NCBI GenBank assembly: GCA_013814015.1
Contig: JACCQS010000077.1
Coordinates: 1-9,337, forward strand
Source: Geodermatophilaceae bacterium
Lineage (GTDB): Bacteria > Actinomycetota > Actinomycetes > Mycobacteriales > Geodermatophilaceae
Direction: 5' to 3'
Length of the DNA stretch: 9,337 bases
This document shows, one piece after another, positions 6,570 to 9,337 of this stretch (within the stretch, counting starts at the first letter, position 1; each line of letters opens with the position of its first letter). The notes beneath the pieces are model-generated. The model saw nothing but the letters and a program-made list of their open reading frames with translations, was not told where the DNA came from and did not search any database. A program made the translations under genes and the position numbers.

Positions 6570-6600
6570 GGGTCATCAGTCACAATCAGCAGGATGACCC
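6570..6600 (+). repeat. Hairpin between truB and ilvE
   Basis: GGGTCATC (6570-6577) and GATGACCC (6593-6600) form a perfect eight-pair stem around a 15-base loop, starting 13 bases after the truB stop. There is no T tract, and the loop is long for a terminator. It could end the truB transcript, or the inverted repeat could be a protein-binding site upstream of ilvE. The rest of the 115-base gap has no recognisable gene; TGAC of the right arm is a poor -35 candidate with no good -10 after it. Confidence 0.35.
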
Positions 6601-6671
6601 GCTCAGGGAACCATCGTTAACTCTGTCCATCGACCCCAGCCCGCACCAGCCCCACCACCGAGAAGGCACCC

Positions 6672-7832
6672 GTGACCGACATCCTGGCCCGCCCGACTCA
6701 GCTCACCGCCGACCTGCCGTTGCAGGTCTCGCCGTCGGCAAGTCCGGTCGACGCGGTACGGCGTGCGGAGATCCTGGCTGATCCCGGCTTTGGTCAGCAC
6801 TTCACCGATCACATGCTGTCGGTGACCTGGACACGTGGTGTGGGCTGGCACAACGCCCTGCTCGGCCCCTTCACGCCGCTGCAACTGCATCCGAGCACCG
6901 CCGTACTGCACTATTCGCAGACCATCTTCGAGGGGCTCAAGGCGTTCAACCTCGACGACGGCGGGCTCGCGGTGTTCCGGCCCGATGCCAACGCGGCGCG
7001 CTTCCAGCGCTCGGCGGCCCGGCTGGCGATGCCTGGATTGCCCGAGGATGCTTTCGTTGCAGCGGTCGAGGCGCTGGTCAGCATCGACCGGGCATGGGTG
7101 CCATCCGGGGGGGACCGAAGTCTGTACCTGCGCCCGTTCATGTTCGCCACCGAGGCCTACTTGGGCGTGCGACCGGCCCACGAGTACCTCTGTCTGTTCA
7201 TCGCCTCACCGTCCGGCGCGTATTTCCCGCGGGGCGTCAAACCCGTGACCGTGTGGCTTTCCGAGGACTTCGTCCGCGCGACACCAGGCGGTACCGGCGC
7301 GGCGAAGACCGGCGGCAACTACGCCGCCAGCCTGCTCGCCCAGGAACAAGCGGCAGCGCAGGGGTGCGACCAGGTCGTCTGGCTCGACGCGGTCGAACGC
7401 AGTGCAGTGGAGGAGATGGGGGGGATGAACCTCTTCTTCGTCATCGACCACCGGCGGACGCACGGGAGGCGCGGAGGCGACCCATCAGACATCGAGTTGG
7501 TCACCCCGGAACTGACGGGCACCCTGTTGGCCGGAATCACCCGAGACGCGCTGATCACGCTGGCCAGGGAGCATGAGTACGCCGTGTCGGAGCGCCGAAT
7601 CACCGTCGCGGAGTGGCGCGATCGGGCCGCCGATGGGTCGCTGACCGAAGTCTTCGCCTGTGGAACCGCTGCGGTCATCACCCCGATCGGGAAGGCACGC
7701 AGCAATGGTGGCGAGATCACCATCGCCGACGGCGAACCGGGTCCGATCACGACGGCGTTACGCGAGGAACTGCTCGCCATCCAGCACGGAACCGTCGCCG
7801 ACCGGCACGGCTGGATCCACCGAATCGGTTAG
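6672..7832 (+). CDS. ilvE: Branched-chain amino acid aminotransferase (class IV PLP, type II BCAT)
   Basis: Catalyses the last step of leucine, isoleucine and valine synthesis, and the first of their breakdown, by transferring an amino group between glutamate and branched 2-oxo acids. The 386-residue product is of the longer BCAT type usual in actinobacteria. Start GTG 6672 has GAGAAGG five bases ahead. HYSQTIFEGLKAF (80-92) is the family signature. Lys212 in GAAKTGGNYAASL is the PLP-binding lysine, EEMGGMNLFFV (247-257) is the cofactor region, and ACGTAAVITPIG (329-340) closes the phosphate site. Residues 261-273 (RRTHGRRGGDPSD) look like a short hydrophilic loop expansion compared with typical members. 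The gene contains two runs of seven G (7107-7113 and 7418-7424), yet the frame is intact. Its place between truB and ribF is not the usual order. Confidence 0.96.
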   Translation: MTDILARPTQLTADLPLQVSPSASPVDAVRRAEILADPGFGQHFTDHMLSVTWTRGVGWHNALLGPFTPLQLHPSTAVLHYSQTIFEGLKAFNLDDGGLAVFRPDANAARFQRSAARLAMPGLPEDAFVAAVEALVSIDRAWVPSGGDRSLYLRPFMFATEAYLGVRPAHEYLCLFIASPSGAYFPRGVKPVTVWLSEDFVRATPGGTGAAKTGGNYAASLLAQEQAAAQGCDQVVWLDAVERSAVEEMGGMNLFFVIDHRRTHGRRGGDPSDIELVTPELTGTLLAGITRDALITLAREHEYAVSERRITVAEWRDRAADGSLTEVFACGTAAVITPIGKARSNGGEITIADGEPGPITTALREELLAIQHGTVADRHGWIHRIG

Positions 7833-7879
7833 GCGGGCGACATGCACCAGAAACCCGGTACGGCTGAGACTGCACGCCC

Positions 7880-7893
7880 ACTGCGGACGCAGT
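7880..7893. repeat. Short inverted repeat before ribF
   Basis: ACTGCG and CGCAGT flank a GA dinucleotide, ending four bases before the ribF ATG, exactly where a ribosome binding site would be expected. No clear Shine-Dalgarno site is present. The rest of the 65-base ilvE-ribF gap shows nothing recognisable; it is too short for an FMN riboswitch, and none is seen. Confidence 0.28.
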
Positions 7894-7897
7894 CCTG

Positions 7898-8845
7898 ATG
7901 AAGAGGTGGCGCGGCGCTGAGCGGACCCCTAGCGGTTGGGGCCGCTCGGTGGTCACGATCGGGATGTACGACGGTGTGCACCGCGGCCACCAGTACCTGC
8001 TCCAGGCCGCTGTCCGGCGGGCTCATGCGGCCGGACTGTCCTCGGTGGCAGTCACCTTTGACCCGCATCCCAGCGAGGTTGTCCGGCCGGGTTCGCATCC
8101 GCCGATCCTGACCTCGGTGAACCGCAAGGCTGAGTTGCTCGCCGGACTGGGCCTGGACGCGCTGTGCGTGATCCCGTTCACCGCGGAGTTCAGCCGGCTG
8201 CAGCCCGATGAGTTCGTGCATTCAGCCCTCGTGGCGAATCTGCACGCCGCAGCGGTCGTTGTCGGAGAGAACTTCCGGTTCGGGCACAAGGCGCAAGGCA
8301 CGGTCGACGTCCTGCGCGAATTGGGTGAGCGCTTCGGTTTTCAGACCGAGACCGTCAGGATTCAGCGCGCCGACGACGTACCGCTGTCCTCGACCTACGT
8401 TCGCGCATGTGTGGCCGCGGGAGACATGCCGGCTGCGGCGGCCGCCCTGGGACGCGAGCACCGGGTCGAGGGAATCGTCGTTCGCGGCGACCGGCGAGGA
8501 CGTGAGTTGGGCTATCCGACGGCCAACGTCGAAGCCCCGCTGCACACCGCAATTCCGGCTGACGGGGTCTATGCGGGCCGGCTGATCCGCGACGGGAAGC
8601 CGCTGCTCGCGGCGATCTCGGTAGGCACCAATCCGACCTTCTCCGGCGAGCAACGCCGGGTGGAGGCCTTCGTCCTCGACTTCTCCGACGACATCTACGG
8701 CGAACATGTCGCTGTCGAGTTCCTACTCCGGCTGCGTGGGATGGAACGATTCGACAGGGTGCAGGACCTGATCACGGCCATGGAAGGTGACGTAGCCCGC
8801 ACACGCGCGGTGCTCACCGAGCCCCTCGAAGCCGACAGCGAGTGA
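7898..8845 (+). CDS. ribF: Bifunctional riboflavin kinase / FAD synthetase
   Basis: RibF phosphorylates riboflavin to FMN and adenylylates FMN to FAD in the cytoplasm. The 315-residue product has the standard two-domain layout. The nucleotidyltransferase domain (about 1-185) has TIGMYDGVHRGH with the HxGH-type motif at 28-31, NFRFGHKAQGT at 125-134, and the SSTYVR motif at 164-169. The riboflavin kinase domain (about 186-315) has GRELGYPTAN at 201-210 (the PTAN nucleotide/metal motif), DGVYAG, VGTNPTF and EAFVLDF. The first motif carries Met-Tyr where Val-Phe or Asn-Phe is more common, a mild change. ATG 7898 begins with MKRWRG, the usual actinobacterial N-terminus, so this start is favoured despite no clear ribosome binding site. 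The usual neighbours are truB before and rpsO after; here ilvE intervenes on one side. Confidence 0.97.
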   Translation: MKRWRGAERTPSGWGRSVVTIGMYDGVHRGHQYLLQAAVRRAHAAGLSSVAVTFDPHPSEVVRPGSHPPILTSVNRKAELLAGLGLDALCVIPFTAEFSRLQPDEFVHSALVANLHAAAVVVGENFRFGHKAQGTVDVLRELGERFGFQTETVRIQRADDVPLSSTYVRACVAAGDMPAAAAALGREHRVEGIVVRGDRRGRELGYPTANVEAPLHTAIPADGVYAGRLIRDGKPLLAAISVGTNPTFSGEQRRVEAFVLDFSDDIYGEHVAVEFLLRLRGMERFDRVQDLITAMEGDVARTRAVLTEPLEADSE

Positions 8846-8849
8846 GCAT

Positions 8850-8896
8850 CGCAGCGAGGAACGAGCGAGGAGCGGAGCGAGCGCGGAGGCGAGCAA
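8850..8896 (+). repeat. T-free, GAGCG-rich imperfect repeat tract
   Basis: Directly after the ribF stop, 47 bases contain no T on the plus strand and consist of imperfect GAGCGA/GAGCGG units (for example GAGCGAGGAGCGGAGCGAGC). It does not code for a recognised product. It resembles short GAGCG-type intergenic runs I associate with several actinobacterial genomes, but I cannot confirm a family from this window. The transcript would be purine-rich and unstructured. Confidence 0.5.
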
Positions 8897-8906
8897 TGTC
8901 GCAGCC

Positions 8907-8915
8907 TGATATCCT
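8907..8915 (+). promoter_or_regulatory. Candidate extended -10 promoter for rpsO
   Basis: TGATATCCT matches an extended -10 element (TGn followed by TATCCT, fitting TAnnnT). The -35 region (around 8887-8892, AGGCGA) is poor, which extended -10 promoters tolerate. A start near 8922 would give rpsO a leader of about 94 bases. This agrees with rpsO commonly having its own promoter besides readthrough from ribF. Confidence 0.42.
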
Positions 8916-8923
8916 TGCTGCGT

Positions 8924-8974
8924 CACGCCGATCTTGGGCGTGCGCCAGCGTGTTCACTTCAGCCTTTCGTGAAT
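8924..8974 (+). promoter_or_regulatory. Two hairpins in the rpsO leader (possible S15 autoregulatory site)
   Basis: Hairpin 1 pairs CACGCC (8924-8929) with GGCGTG (8937-8942) around a seven-base loop. Hairpin 2 pairs GTTCAC (8952-8957) with GTGAAT (8969-8974; one G-U) around an eleven-base loop. Both fall between the candidate promoter and the rpsO ribosome binding site. S15 represses its own translation through leader structures in several phyla, and those structures differ between groups. These two stems are a candidate for such a site, but they do not match a structure I can name. Confidence 0.35.
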
Positions 8975-9015
8975 CAGACCGAGGGCGACGCGCGACCTGT
9001 GAAGGAGAACAAGAG

Positions 9016-9285
9016 ATGGGTCTGTCCACAACAGTAAAGAAAGACATCAGCACCGAGTACGGGACTGTCGAGAACGACACCGGCTCACCCGAGGTGCAGG
9101 TCGCGATGCTCACCCAGCGCATACGGGACCTGACCGAACACCTCAAGCTGCACAAGCACGATCACCACAGCCGCCGCGGCCTGCTCCTGCTCGTCGGGCG
9201 CCGGCGCCGGCTGCTCAACTACTTGGCGAAGATCGACATCGACCGCTATCGGTCGCTCATCGAGCGACTGGGCCTACGTCGTTAA
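9016..9285 (+). CDS. rpsO: 30S ribosomal protein S15
   Basis: S15 binds the central domain of 16S rRNA early in 30S assembly and contributes to an intersubunit bridge. The product is 89 residues, the standard family length. DTGSPEVQVA (21-30), the LTEHLKLHKHDHHSRRGL region, RRRRLLNYL (62-70) and the YRSLIERLGLRR end are hallmarks. ATG 9016 is chosen because GAAGGAG (9001-9007) precedes it at eight bases and because S15 starts at this point in other bacteria. The frame is open upstream to 8842, and ATG 8896 also has a ribosome-binding-like GGAGG; I treat that extension as untranslated leader. A strong hairpin follows the stop. Confidence 0.98.
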   Translation: MGLSTTVKKDISTEYGTVENDTGSPEVQVAMLTQRIRDLTEHLKLHKHDHHSRRGLLLLVGRRRRLLNYLAKIDIDRYRSLIERLGLRR

Positions 9286-9310
9286 GAGCATTAGCCGCTA
9301 GGTACCACCC

Positions 9311-9337
9311 CCGTACGGCACCCGCCGTACGGTCTTC
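9311..9337 (+). terminator. Strong hairpin after rpsO, probable terminator
   Basis: CCGTACGGC (9311-9319) and GCCGTACGG (9324-9332) pair perfectly over nine bases with an ACCC loop, followed by TCTTC at the window edge. It begins 25 bases after the rpsO stop. The weak T content is normal for actinobacterial terminators. It could also be a 5' element of the next gene, for example pnp, which lies outside the window. Confidence 0.65.

Noticed and set aside
6594..6620. Nine-codon reading frame before ilvE as a possible attenuator leader peptide
   Set aside because: The peptide (MTRSGNHR) has no Ile, Leu or Val codons, and no ribosome binding site stands before it.
1..9337. CRISPR array, tRNA, rRNA, insertion sequence or prophage genes
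   Set aside because: No regularly spaced repeats, no tRNA cloverleaf, no transposase or integrase motifs and no IS-type terminal repeats were seen.

Overview
The window is ordinary high-GC chromosomal DNA of an actinobacterium (Actinomycetota). The evidence is the codon bias toward G/C third positions, frequent GTG starts, and the conserved translation/RNA-maturation gene order infB - ylxP (DUF503) - rbfA - ... - truB - ... - ribF - rpsO. I cannot name a genus from sequence alone. The window opens inside infB and ends just past rpsO, where pnp would commonly follow.

Layout, plus strand unless stated. The first block holds the last 250 residues of translation initiation factor IF-2, a DUF503 protein, and ribosome-binding factor RbfA (stop/start overlap of 8 bases with DUF503). 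Next comes a 12-helix MATE/DinF-type transporter, then a GC-rich hairpin, then larE, the sulfur transferase of nickel-pincer nucleotide (NPN) cofactor synthesis. Convergent to larE on the minus strand are a small VOC/glyoxalase-like protein and, upstream of it, a 401-residue protein that joins LarB (first enzyme of NPN synthesis) to a complete Nudix hydrolase domain. truB starts divergently only about 28 bases from the proposed larB start. ilvE (branched-chain aminotransferase), ribF (riboflavin kinase/FAD synthetase) and rpsO (ribosomal protein S15) follow on the plus strand. The rpsO leader has its own likely extended -10 promoter and two hairpins, and a strong 9-bp hairpin follows rpsO.

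How it fits together. infB, rbfA, truB and rpsO act in ribosome assembly, initiation and tRNA modification, and form the ancestral framework. The MATE gene, the lar/VOC island and ilvE are insertions into that framework. larE and larB supply two of the three NPN biosynthesis steps; larC and a LarA-type racemase are not in the window.

The most unusual item is the LarB-Nudix fusion. LarB itself carboxylates nicotinic acid adenine dinucleotide and cleaves its phosphoanhydride bond. A covalently attached Nudix domain, from a superfamily that cleaves phosphoanhydrides in dinucleotides, is therefore a chemically suggestive partner. The functional link is inference.
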